This document shows positions 35,950-45,675 of a stretch of 64,000 nucleotides of DNA, piece by piece; within the stretch, counting starts at the first letter, position 1; every line of letters begins with the position of its first letter. Below the pieces are notes generated by a model. It was not told the origin of the DNA. It made no database searches and worked only from the letters and a program-made list of their open reading frames with translations. Where the stretch lies: the NCBI RefSeq assembly GCF_036850765.1, contig NC_089501.1, positions 14,546,997 to 14,610,996 of the forward strand, given 5' to 3'. This stretch comes from Saccopteryx bilineata. Its lineage: Eukaryota > Chordata > Mammalia > Chiroptera > Emballonuridae. Position numbers and translations under genes: made by a program.

Positions 35950-36165
35950 TCTGAGCTAAGTATAATGCCAAGTGCTTTACACATATTATATTATTTCATT
36001 CTTGAAAAGTCAATAAAAAAGGTAAGTGTCACGGAGTCCGCATTCTATATATGAGGACATGGAGGCACACAGAGGTGGGACTTCTCCAGAGCCGAATAGC
36101 TGTTCTCTGGTAGAGCTGGGAACCAAATCTAAGTGACTGGCTCTGAGCCACTCCAGCTCATAACG
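35950..36165 (-). repeat. MIR SINE, antisense
   Basis: gccaagtgctttacacatat, ctatatatgaggacatggag, gcacacagaggtgggactt and ctgggaaccaaatctaagtg follow antisense MIR. It is the third MIR within 1 kb. Confidence 0.75.
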
Positions 36166-37009
36166 CTGGATTCCACTGATTGTACCCAAACTTAAAGTGC
36201 ACGGGAGAGACAAATCCAAATCTAGCCAGCAGCTTACTTGGTCTCACCAGAAATTAAAGTTTTAGGTCACTTCAATCTCTGGTTCTCTAATAAAATGGTC
36301 TCCAAAATAAAAGATTAGACACTGAAAAACACCTTTTCTCTGATAAATATTTTTAGTTGTAAGGAATTTCATTCAGTTGAGAGCAACTGGAACCTAAGGG
36401 AAAAGCCATTTATGAAATCTAGTCTAGAGACTAGAAAGCGTTTTCCTAAGTAATATTAAAAATTCTGGGAAAAGTATACCCTCAGAGATAGCAATAATTA
36501 TTATACAAATATGTATTTTTTCAGCTACACAAGGAGACAAGAAGAAAAAAAATGTTCTATGTCAGTGACTGGAACTCTTTTCTGTTTTGCTCTCCCATCA
36601 AAAGGGAATTATGTTTGTAGTCATAAAATCTAGTACAGTCAACTCACAGATTTGGTGTTCTCTGTAGAGGCTTTGAGCTCTTGAAAGATGGCTACAATTA
36701 TGAAGTGTTTCTAAGATATGAAGTTTATTTGAAGCATTTGAGCAGTTTTTAGTAGATATGGACTTTTTGTACTTGGCTTTATACTATCTTGGATAAAAAA
36801 TATGTTGCTGAACAAACTTCATAAAACATTTTATCACAGACTGAGCTGTGCCTCTTTTAAGGCAATGTTTCTATATTTTTTGGACATTATTAGCAAATAC
36901 CTGTGGTGTTTTCCCCTGTAGCATCCATCTTTGAAATAGTAGGAGCTTAGCTACATCAGTGCTCTTATCCATGGGTAATTCTAATAATCAGAATTTATAA
37001 CCAACTCTG
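36166..37009. other. Noncoding stretch, nothing recognised
   Basis: AT-rich with no recognised repeat or exon. Confidence 0.45.
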
Positions 37010-37477
37010 GAAGTAGTAGCAATAAACAAGATGGTACTGGTCCTCAAGGAATTTAATACATAGTGGGAAGATAAAGACAAAAACAAAACTGACAGTTGTA
37101 TAATAGTGCAGTAAGTGCAGCAATAGGAGTCCAGAGTTAATGAGGGCCTACAAAAGAAGCAGCTAACCTTTACTGTGTGAGAGAGAGAACTTACTGTGTG
37201 TGAGAGAAAGAGTTCTTGAAATGAGAGCTAAGGAAGAACAGAAATGATCTGGGCAAAGGAAGAAAAGGATGGAGGAGTGTGTTAAGCAGAGAGAACAATG
37301 TACTTAAATGCCACAAACCAGTGTGGCTAGTAATTCCAGGTCTTGAGTGGGAATGGCACAGAATTAAGAAAATAGACTTAAAGAGAAATAGGATGGGCTC
37401 CGGAGGCCTCTGCAATGCCTTTTGCTTGCCAGAGAGAGAGAAAGAGCCCCCCGTCTGCTTTATTATATAGTGTAGAG

Positions 37478-37813
37478 CAGGGGTCCCCAAACTACGGCCC
37501 GCGGGCCACATGCGGCCCCCTGAGGCCATTTATCCGGCCCCCGCCGCACTTCCAGAAGGAGCACCTCTTTCATTGGTGGTCAGTGAGAGGAGCATAGTTC
37601 CCATTGAAATACTGGTCAGTTTGTTGATTTAAATTTACTTGTTCTTTGTTTTAAATATTGTATTTGTTCCTGTTTTGTTTGTTTTTTTACTTTAAAATAA
37701 GATATGTGCAGTGTGCATAGGGATTTGTTCATAGTTTTTTTTTATAGTTCGGCCCTCCAGTGGTCTGAGGGACAGTGACCTGGCTCCCTGTGTAAAAAGT
37801 TTGGGGACCCCTG
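37478..37813. mobile_element. hAT-type MITE, 336 bp, with perfect ends
   Basis: Terminal inverted repeats caggggtccccaaact and its complement agtttggggacccctg match perfectly. The 8-bp duplication gtgtagag at 37470-37477 and 37814-37821 is also perfect. GC-rich subterminal repeats (cggcccgcgggcc) sit near the left end and an AT-rich centre follows. It has no coding capacity. Intact ends and duplication indicate a relatively young insertion. Confidence 0.93.
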
Positions 37814-37942
37814 GTGTAGAGAATTAAAGGCTTTTAAACCATATGCAATCAAGAAAGTCTCTGATACAAAGCCATTTATCTGAGGCATAAACGAGAATCC
37901 TCATAAGAGTGCACCCCCACCCCCACCATGCAACAGTCAAGA

Positions 37943-38079
37943 CAGTGGGGAAAAGCTTAGTCTTTAACAGGGTGTTGAGAAGATCTTAGTATAAGAAGGA
38001 TGTTGAGAAGATCTCAGTATTAGAAGGGTGTTGAAAAGATCTTAGTCTTCAAAGGGTGGGGAAGAGCTTTGTCTTAAAC
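37943..38079. repeat. Minisatellite, about five 27-28-bp units
   Basis: Units begin at about 37943, 37971, 37998, 38026 and 38054. The core is ggtgttgagaagatcttag followed by tataagaa or a variant. The outer units are more diverged (gtggggaaaagcttag, gtggggaagagctttg). Confidence 0.8.
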
Positions 38080-38603
38080 TAAGCCCTAGGCTATAAGGAC
38101 TTTGTCAGCTTACAGCCTGTCTCCCACACTTACAGGACTGGAGAGGAGTGGGCATAAGGCTTAAGGAACTGGAAGAAATTTCCTGTTGAATCTGAGGGGG
38201 GTGGGGTTAGGATGATGGGGATTTCCACAGAAACTGAAGGAGAAACTGAAGGATTAGACCACGTTTACAGAGCTTGGCCCTCATTCTGAGAAGAGTGGGT
38301 AGCCATTAAAATAAACATATTGTAAGCAGAGTATGATTTTTATCATGCTTTAGCTGTTGACATTGAGTAGAATGATGTGGAGGGAGAACTCATGATGGAG
38401 GGAGAGAAAACATTTGGAGGCATAGAACCTCTGTGAACTGGTGATCCTCAGTATAGAACTAACTTTTAAAGATGAGTACATTGACATCTAGAGGACTTTT
38501 CCTTATACTGTCATATAAAGTTACAGAGAAATTGAACATGTTTCATTAAAAGACTTTTTATGTTAAGAATTGGTGTATTCTAGATTAAAATTTTACCCCA
38601 AAG

Positions 38604-38905
38604 GCCTGGCCGGTGGTGCAGTGGATAGAGCATCGTCCCAAAGTGCCAAGGTCTATGGCTGCAGCCCAGGGTCACTAGCTCCAGCTCAGGAGTCACTGAT
38701 CCCAAAGTCACTGGCTTAAACCCAGGGTTACTGGCTGAATCTGAAGGGTGCCGACTCCATCCTGAGGGTGCCAGCTCAGCCCCAGAGGTTGCCAGGTTGA
38801 GGCCTGGTCAGGACACACATAACAAACAGGCAATGGCATAATTAAGTGATATCAGTTGATGCTTCTCTTTCTCTCTCTCTTCTTCCTCCCCCTTTACTCT
38901 CTCTC
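38604..38905 (+). repeat. tRNA-derived SINE, family D
   Basis: Duplication aaaattttaccccaaag at 38587-38603, with a partner at 38906-38926 that has gained T's. Head gcctggccggtggtgcagtg gatagagc; the body is ~20-25-bp tandem-like units (gggtcactagctccagctca, aagtcactggcttaaaccca, ggttactggctgaatctg). Then caggacacacataac and a CT-rich 3' part. It is distinct from A, B and C. Confidence 0.85.
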
Positions 38906-38926
38906 AAAAATTTTTTTTACCCCAAA

Positions 38927-39744
38927 GTCAGTTAGTTTCTTAGTTATCTGGTGTGTTGACTTCTTATCATTTATAAGGCATTGCTTATTTAAGAATTATA
39001 CATCATTTAATTACCATTCTAAATTTGTGTGTCTTACAAATATGTAATTTAATTAAAAAAAAGAAGCTTCCAGTATATTTCTTCTTGTTTCTCTATTCTG
39101 TATGCATCGATTCTTACCATGTAACTATTGTGGAATCAACCATATTGACAAGTTTGCATTTAACTATTGCTCAATACCTCACTGAATAATTAAGTAATTT
39201 TCTAAATTTATATTAGAATGAAGGTGATGGGTGTACATATATTTTAAAGATAAATGAGAGAAATTCTCAGATGTTGTACCTAAAAGAAAAATAAAGTAAT
39301 AAGCAAAAACTTTTCATCCACCTACCATACAGCCATCACTGTGCAGTCTGGGAAGAGGTAAAAAAAATTTAAAATACATAATACTTCCTCCCTTGCAATT
39401 TACCATATTGGTGAGGAAACAGATCATACATAAAAAGGAATGGAAATAATACAAGGCAAATACTATTAAGAGCTCAGGGTTAAAGCTTAAAACAACAAAA
39501 TGCAATAAAGGTACAAAGAAGGAGGATCTCAGTAAGAGCCAGAGTAATCAAGCAAGTGTGCAGGAAACAGGTAGCAGTTCAGCTTGCAAGCTAACCTTGA
39601 ATGGGAAGGTTTTCTGCATGGAAATAATATTGATACTTATCAAAGTGCCGAGGAGAACAGAGCAATGATGACCAGGAACTGCAAGGCCTCAGCATCTTGC
39701 CTATACTGGTCCCTAATATTGCTGCTTTGGCATGATTTGGTTCA

Positions 39745-39747
<3 letters not shown>
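38927..39747. other. AT-rich noncoding stretch, nothing recognised
   Basis: No repeat or exon recognised. Confidence 0.45.

Positions 39748-39824
<77 letters not shown>
39748..39824. repeat. (TG)n(AG)n compound microsatellite
   Basis: About 18 TG units followed by about 19 AG units, directly joined to the 3' (GA-rich) side of the adjacent antisense SINE. It probably expanded from that SINE's tail. Confidence 0.9.
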
Positions 39825-39828
<4 letters not shown>

Positions 39829-40133
39829 CGAGACAGGAAGGGAAAGAGGTGAGAAGCATCAACTTGTAGTTGTGGTACTTTAGTTGTTTATTGATTGCTC
39901 AATGTGTGACTTGACCAAGGGGCTCCAGTTGAGCCAGTGACCTCTTGCTCAAGCCAGCTATCTTGGGCTCAAGCTAGTGACCTTGAGCTTTAAGTCAACG
40001 ACCTTTGGGCTCAAGCCAGCGACCCTAGGGTCATGTCTATGATCCCACGCTCAAGCCGGCAACCTCTGAGTTTCGAACCTGGACCTCAACATCCCTGGTT
40101 GACACTCTATCCACTGCACCAGTACCGATCAGA
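39825..40133 (-). repeat. tRNA-derived SINE, family B, with expanded tandem body
   Basis: gaggtgagaagcatcaactt, gtttattgattgctcaatgt, then more tandem units than other B copies: gctcaagccagctatc, gctcaagctagtgacc, tttaagtcaacgacc, gctcaagccagcgacc, gctcaagccggcaacc. The head is degraded (ggtactggtgcagtggatagagtgtc on the minus strand). Confidence 0.88.
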
Positions 40134-40986
40134 CACTACATACTTAGTGTATCAGGACCCCATCACTTCCAGGCTTGTCTCTAGTCACCACACTCCGTGG
40201 CTCCAAGAGATAACTCCTGACTTCTTCCATTGCAAGCATCTCTTAGGCCATTTGTCTAGTAGAGAATGCCCTCCGTACTGTAGATAAGATGGTAATAAAT
40301 GACCACTTGCAACTACCTCCCTTTATCTCCCCACTTTGCTTAAAGCCGTTAGGTAATAAACACTACATGTAACAACTTTCCATAAAAAGCAACTTTATTT
40401 TCTCCAAGTTGTTCACACACAATCTCAAACCATTAATATAACTAAAACAGAATTAAAAATTAAAAAGAGTAAAAACAGAATTTAATTAAAATATAATGCC
40501 TACATGATAATAGGAGACTAAGAAAATTAGCCAAGTCTCTGAGCTGGACCTTTTTCTATCCCTGTGACTGCCTCACATTCTGAAGTATAAATAAATACAA
40601 TACTTTGCACACGGATGCTCCAGGGAAAAATAAGTAATAGATAAGAAGTACTTGAAAAAGTGACCTTAACAGAAACCTTAAAAGTGTAAATGGAGGAGCG
40701 CCATACTGAAGTGCAAAGTCTGCCGGTTTGAACCCAAGTCAGGACGCACACAGGAACAGCTTGATGTTCCTGTCTTTCTGTCTCTCTCTATAAAATATGT
40801 ATATTATATATATATGGAAATCATAAGTGAAAATCATAAGCAGAGAATTTTAATGAGTCATTAGCTATCAGCTAATACTACCTTCTTTCTAAATCATTTT
40901 CATATCTGACCAGCAAATACAATAAAAAGAGGAAAATTAAAGTTTAAAGAAAAAGTTTGTTATTATCAACTAAATACATTAATTTC
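40134..40986. other. Noncoding stretch with a short tRNA-SINE remnant
   Basis: At 40690-40800, agcgccatactgaagtgc, gccggtttgaacccaagtca and ctgtctttctgtctctctct suggest a short sense tRNA-SINE remnant. Otherwise nothing is recognised. Confidence 0.4.
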
Positions 40987-41004
40987 TATATATTATTGTT
41001 TTTA

Positions 41005-41405
41005 CGCCCTGGCCGGTTGGCTCAGCGGTAGAGCGTCGGCCTAGCGTGCGGAGGACCCAGGTTCGATTCCCGGCCAGGGCACACAGGAGAAGCGCACATT
41101 TGCTTCTCCACCCCTCCGCCGCGCTTTCCTCTCTGTCTCTCTCTTCCCCTCCCGCAGCCAAGGCTCCATTGGAGCAAAGATGGCCCGGGCGCTGGGGATG
41201 GCTCTGTGGCCTCTGCCTCAGGCGCTAGAGTGGCTCTGGTCGCAACATGGCGACGCCCAGGATGGGCAGAGCATCGCCCCCTGGTGGGCAGAGCGTCGCC
41301 CCTGGTGGGCGTGCCGGGTGGATCCCGGTCGGGCGCATGCGGGAGTCTGTCTGACTGTCTCTCCCTGTTTCCAGCTTCAGAAAAATGAAAAAATAAATAA
41401 ATAAA
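41005..41405 (+). repeat. tRNA-derived SINE, family A (very young subfamily)
   Basis: 18-bp duplication starting tatatattattg at 40987-41004 and 41406-41423. Intact A box (tggctcagcgg) and B box (ggttcgattcc), full body, and tail of aaataaataaat. Nearly identical to the inverted copy at 21041 (I count about six differences over ~370 bp). CTCF-like core on the minus strand at 41275-41287. Confidence 0.95.
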
Positions 41406-41423
41406 TATATATTATTGTTTTTA

Positions 41424-42239
41424 ATATAAGAGAAAAACTATTTAGTTGTGGAAAAAGTAACTGAGGACCTAAATCTGTTATTTTGATCATGAAACAAGAA
41501 TTAGAATTTTATAAGAAAACAATAATTCTGGGTTAATACAGAATATCAGTGAATGTATTTGCTGGAAAATGTAGATTCCTTCCCATGATGTATTTGAGGA
41601 CATCATTTCAATAGTCTTTCCCACAAACTCTGTTATGTTCAAAGATTGTTTATCCTTCTCTCAAAGATCCTTGTCTAAATCAATGGTGCACAGAAATAAT
41701 TACCATTAATTTTAATTCAGCATTCAGCATTCCAGATTAATCAGGCAATGCAAATGATTTATGTAAATATTGTAAAAAGCTTTCATTTTGCAAAAGAGAT
41801 TTATCTAGTGAGGAAAGTTATCCAAAGATTTCATTTAAGAACTGCAAACAAACATTTCTAATTCTAGATTGTTTAAGAACTAGCAATCCAGTTTATGAAA
41901 TTCCACTGCTCTCCGGCATTCCTAAGATAGAATGTATTACCTTGCTACTTTTTAGGAATGTTAAAATTGAATGTGGGTTAAAAAAAGGTCTACATTATTG
42001 TCTAAAAATGAGAGTATGTGATGATGCTGTTAGGAACTGGGCCAGTGCTCAGAATGTCACAGAAATGGATAAAACACAGCCCTGAACATTAATACAATAA
42101 CGCAGAGGTTTAGAGAAGGAAAAAAATCTTATATCCCCCAAAACTTTATTTTAAGTTGTAAAACTATAACTTGCAACATTAATACATAAGGTCACTAAAT
42201 AAATCTTCTTTAATTCTATTATCCTAATTTTTGATTATT
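41424..42239. other. Single-copy-looking block, candidate conserved noncoding DNA
   Basis: Free of recognised repeats. 41690-41850 is dense in homeodomain/POU-like words: attaccattaattttaattc, cagattaatcagg, aatgcaaatgattta (the octamer ATGCAAAT). Suggestive only. Confidence 0.35.
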
Positions 42240-42450
42240 TTTAAAATTATTCTCTTTTCTTTGTATCTATATATTTCACATATTTATATTGAAATATATA
42301 AATTTCATATATTATAATATATACAATAATATATATCCATATGTTTCATATCTTTATATCGAAATATAGATTTTCTATATTATACTATATAATATACAAT
42401 GTATAAATTTATATTAAATATAAATAAATATATTATATCTATTTCTATAT
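42240..42450. repeat. AT-rich low-complexity tract
   Basis: Runs of tata/atat with near-palindromic repeats of atatttcatat and cgaaatata between about 42265 and 42430. Confidence 0.75.
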
Positions 42451-42500
42451 TAATTTCACCAATTATAGTCAGAGCAAACATATAAGTTAATATTTGTTTT

Positions 42501-42830
42501 GTTTTTTTCTTGTTTGTTTTTTTATAGGGACAGAGAGAGTCAGAGAGAGGGATAGACAGGGAAGACAGGGACGGAGAGAGATGAGAAGCATCAATCATCA
42601 GTTTTCTGTTGCAACACCTTAGTTGTTCATTGATTGCTTTCTCATATGTGCCTTGACCACGGGCCTTCAGCAGACCAAGTAACCCCTTGCTCGAGCCAGT
42701 GACCTTGAGTCCAAGCTAGTGGGCTTTTGCTCAAACCAGATGAGCCCGCGCTCAAGCTGGTGACCTCGGGGCCTCGATCCTGGGTCCTCTGCATCCTAGT
42801 CCTACGCTCTGTGCCACCACCTGGTCAGGC
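42501..42830 (-). repeat. tRNA-derived SINE, family B
   Basis: Duplication aatatttgtttt at 42489-42500 and 42831-42842. Contains gagatgagaagcatcaatca, ttcattgattgctttctcat, tandem gctcgagccagtgacc / gctcaagctggtgacc, and head ending cacctggtcaggc. Confidence 0.93.
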
Positions 42831-43064
42831 AATATTTGTTTTTACTTAACAGTGTATGATTAACATTTCTCATGGTGTTCTTATAGTGTTAGTATTTGTC
42901 ATTGGTAATAGCTTTATGATATCCTATTAAACACCAACATTTACTTAAATATTCCCCTATTTTTAATGTTTTTAATTTTTTATAATATAAATGTTTATAT
43001 AATAAATATCTTTATGCCCATATTATGTTTACGCTTGAGAGTTTTTTAAGATAATTACTAGGTC

Positions 43065-43433
43065 GCCCTGGCCTGTTGGCTCAGTGGTAGAGCATCGTCC
43101 TGGCATGTAGAAGTCCAGGGTTCGATTCCCGGCCAGGGCACACAGGAGAAGCGTCCATCTGCTTCTCCACCCCTCCCCCTCTCCTTCTTCTCTATCTCTC
43201 TCTTCCCCTCCCACAGCGAGGCTCCATTGGAGCAAAGATGGCCCGGGCACTAGGGATGGCTCCTTGGCCTCTGCCCCAGGTGCTAGAGTGGCTCTGGTCG
43301 CAACAGTGATGCCCCGGAGGGGCAGAGCATCGCCCCCTGGTGGATCCCGGTCGGGCGCATGCAGGAGTCTGTCTGACTGTCTCTCCCAGTTTCCAGCTTC
43401 AGAAAAATACAAAAAAAAAAAAAAAAAAAAAAG
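43065..43433 (+). repeat. tRNA-derived SINE, family A (young, one internal unit)
   Basis: 16-bp duplication agataattactaggtc at 43049-43064 and 43434-43449. Long A tail (43411-43432). The body has lost one 22-bp unit and neighbouring bases, so a single CTCF-like core remains (minus strand, 43331-43343). Confidence 0.95.
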
Positions 43434-43449
43434 AGATAATTACTAGGTC

Positions 43450-44269
43450 AAAGAGCAGGAGCACTTTGATGAGTCTGGATATGTGTTAGGTTTTAAAAGA
43501 GTAAAATCCCATTGATACATCATTATTAGCAATACATTTCTGTTATGCCACATTAACAGCACTGAGAATTTCTATTATTTTTCTAATTTAATGTGTGCTG
43601 AATGGTACTTTGTCTTTTAATGTACATTTCTTTGACAATTAGTAAAGCTGAAAATGGCTGCATGTCTTGGAACATTTGTCTTTATCTTTGAAGAATTGAC
43701 TTTACTTGACATTCATGAATTTCTCTTTTGGAGTCTTGATTTTATTTTTTTCTAATCATCATAACTTTTTGCTATTGGTCAGCAATGAGTAAGCCTTTAG
43801 GGCCAGAAGAAGCATTTTCTAGACAAGGAGGCATTCATAGGGAGGGGACCCTGGGAATAGAATTTATTTGGCTGTGGTAAGATGGCACGGCAATAGAGTT
43901 CTCTTTTATAAATGTCTGTCCATTGTGTGAATGGAAATAAAAAGGATACTGTTTAATCATATATCATACTGCAATTTCAGAATTCTACAGGAATATTTTT
44001 TGACTTTGTGATTAAAATATTTTACTTACAGATAACTTGAAAAGGTTATTTTCTATCTGGGATTATGATTTCCTGTTCTTGGCATAATTACAACCCGAGA
44101 TTAGAGAGAGGAGATAATTTTTCAAAGTCTCGCATTCTCTATGTGCCATTTTGGCACCAAAGGTGATATAGATTTGTGGAAGCTGTTTCGCCATGTCCTC
44201 TGGTATTTTACACTACCTGTCACCTCATTCCCTCTCTGACGCTAATTCACCCTATTTGGTAAGAAGGGA
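43450..44269. other. Noncoding stretch, possibly containing the decayed end of the RPL9 pseudogene
   Basis: Mostly unrecognised AT-rich sequence. Near 44170-44200 the minus strand could encode an RPL9-like DIRKFLDGIY equivalent (D-M-A-K-Q-L-P-Q-I-Y), but the link to the pseudogene is weak. Confidence 0.35.
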
Positions 44270-44740
44270 TGGGTAGTGGATTTGACACTCTGGCAAACTC
44301 CATTTTCTCAATTGAGAGAAGCCTGCTGCTGGTTTGTGAGTCAATCTCTCATTCTTTTCAAGAAATTGATGAATATGTCTGGCTTTGAAAGAAATTCTGA
44401 TTTCAACAAGAAAACTGTTCTTCTAAATAACGACGTTAATGAGGGCGTGATTGTGCACAGACCTCACCTGCTAATGGATGCCCAGGGTAACGACACCTTG
44501 ATCATGTTTTGTACACGACCCAGACAGTGGGAATGATGGCCAGTTCCTTTCTATTTTCTCTTCTTTTTCTTTCCAAGGAGACTGAGTTCTACACTGCTGT
44601 GATTGAAGTCCCTCTAAAGGTGCCTCTGGGACCATTCACGATAACTGCATCCTTCAGAGTGAGGTCAATGTTTACTGGGATGTCGACAGTCTGATTGCTG
44701 AGAACGATCTCCATCCTCACAGTAGATTCAGCAAAGAGAG
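44270..44740 (-). pseudogene. RPL9: Processed pseudogene of ribosomal protein L9 (60S subunit)
   Basis: The minus strand from the ATG at 44714 reads like RPL9 mRNA without introns. Short translations match it in order: [18 protein letters not shown], the lysine run KKKKR, the nucleotide block agaaaggaactggc (RKELA), VQNMIK, RSVHNHALINVVI and LVEIR. The parent is a 192-residue ribosomal protein; this copy reaches roughly residue 158. It is dead. A one-base deletion after GPRGT gives an early stop near codon 42. About 24 bp are lost after the lysine run (the RLRVDKWWG region), further frameshifts follow, and the 3' end and poly(A) are not recognisable. About 25 bp upstream of the ATG resemble the 5' UTR. 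Such copies arise by L1-mediated retrotransposition of ribosomal protein mRNAs. The plus-strand open frames at 44276-44694 are its shadow. Confidence 0.88.
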
Positions 44741-44884
44741 TGGAGAAATTTCTAAGGTGCTAATTTAAGGACACTTTCAACAGGGTACCTGGAGTTGACC
44801 TCTGGTCTGGCAGCAAGATATTAATAAGGGTTTGTTTTTTTTTTTTGTCAATTCTGACAATGTTAGATAGTACTTTTATTTATA

Positions 44885-45445
44885 GCATATAATTTTTTTT
44901 TAATTTTTTTAAAATTCACTAATTTTAGAAAGACAGGAACATCGATCTGTTCCTGTATGTGCCCTAAGGATCAAACCCACAGCTTTTCTTTTTTCTTTTT
45001 TTTTTTGTATTTTTCTGAAGCTGGAAACGGGGAGAGACAGTCAGACAGACTCCCGCATGCGCCCGACCGGGATCCACCTGGCACGCTCACCAGGGGGCGA
45101 TGCTCTGCCCACCAGGGGGCGATGCTCTGCCCCTCCGGGGCATCGCTCTGCCGGGACCAGAGCCACTCTAGCGCCTGGGGCAGAGGCCAAGGAGCCATCC
45201 CCAGCGCCCGGGCCATCTTTGCTCCACTGGTGCCTTGGCTGTGGGAGGGGAAGAGAGAGACAGAGAGGAAGGAGGGGGGGGGGTGGAGAAGCAAATGGGC
45301 CCTTCTCCTATGTGCCCTGGCCGGGAATCGAACCCGGGTCCCCCGCACGCCAGGCCGACGCTCTACCGCTGAGCCAACCGGCCAGGACCACCCACAGCTT
45401 TTCAGGACGAAGTTCTAACCAACTGAGCTAGCTGGTTAGGGCTAC
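44885..45445 (-). repeat. Ves-type tRNA SINE, split by a family A SINE
   Basis: Left part (44885-44987): T/A-rich tail, agaaagacaggaacatcgat, ctgttcctgtatgtgcccta, aggatcaaacccacagc. Right part (45390-45445): ttcaggacgaagttctaacc, aactgagctagctggttagg. Together they form one Ves-type SINE with a different tRNA head from family A, broken by the insertion at 44988-45389. Confidence 0.78.
44988..45389 (-). repeat. tRNA-derived SINE, family A, inside a Ves-type SINE
   Basis: 13-bp duplication acccacagctttt at 44975-44987 and 45390-45402. Full-length young copy with two CTCF-like units: TCACCAGGGGGCG at 45087-45099 and CCACCAGGGGGCG at 45109-45121. Confidence 0.95.
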
Positions 45446-45491
45446 AAAATTTTTTAGGTTTATCTTATTATTAAAATGCCTGTTACTTAGA

Positions 45492-45675
45492 CCTGACCTG
45501 TGGTGGTGCAGTGGATAAAAGTGTTGACCTGGAACACTGACGTCATCGGTTCGAAACCCTGGTTTTGCCTGGTCAAGGCACATATGGGAGTTGATGCTTT
45601 CTGCTCTGCCCCTCTTCTCTCTCTCTCTCTCTCTCCCCCCTGTCTAAAATGAATAAATACATTTTTTAAAAATGT
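45492..45675 (+). repeat. tRNA-derived SINE, family C, sense
   Basis: Head tgacctgtggtggtgcagtg gataaaa, B box ggttcgaaacc, then tgcctggtcaaggcacatat, gggagttgatgctttctgct, a CT-rich stretch and A-rich end. Its family matches 21440, 25990 and 60897. Confidence 0.88.

Larger units (their letters stand above)
37405..38275 (-). repeat. LTR-like insertion within the L2
   Basis: This block interrupts an L2. On the minus strand it contains tataataaagcagacggggg, a polyadenylation signal followed by a U5-like stretch that ends near a CA (plus-strand TG at about 37409). It also holds an internal minisatellite (37943-38079). Flanking duplications are not clear, so the LTR call is inference; without the hAT inside, it would be about 530 bp. 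No viral gene is present. Confidence 0.4.
37010..38450 (-). repeat. L2 LINE, antisense, split by a later ~870-bp insertion
   Basis: Left part 37010-37405 (gtactggtcctcaaggaatt, gcagagagaacaatgtactt, ccagtgtggctagtaattcc) and right part from about 38275 (agagtgggtagccattaaaa, gcagagtatgatttttatca) are consecutive pieces of antisense L2. The intervening block at 37405-38275 is younger. Confidence 0.6.

Noticed and set aside
37943..38079. CRISPR-like regularly spaced repeats
   Set aside because: The units are directly adjacent with no unique spacers, and the genome is mammalian; this is a minisatellite.
44276..44694. Plus-strand open frames of 86 and 61 codons
   Set aside because: They are antisense shadows of the RPL9 processed pseudogene on the minus strand.
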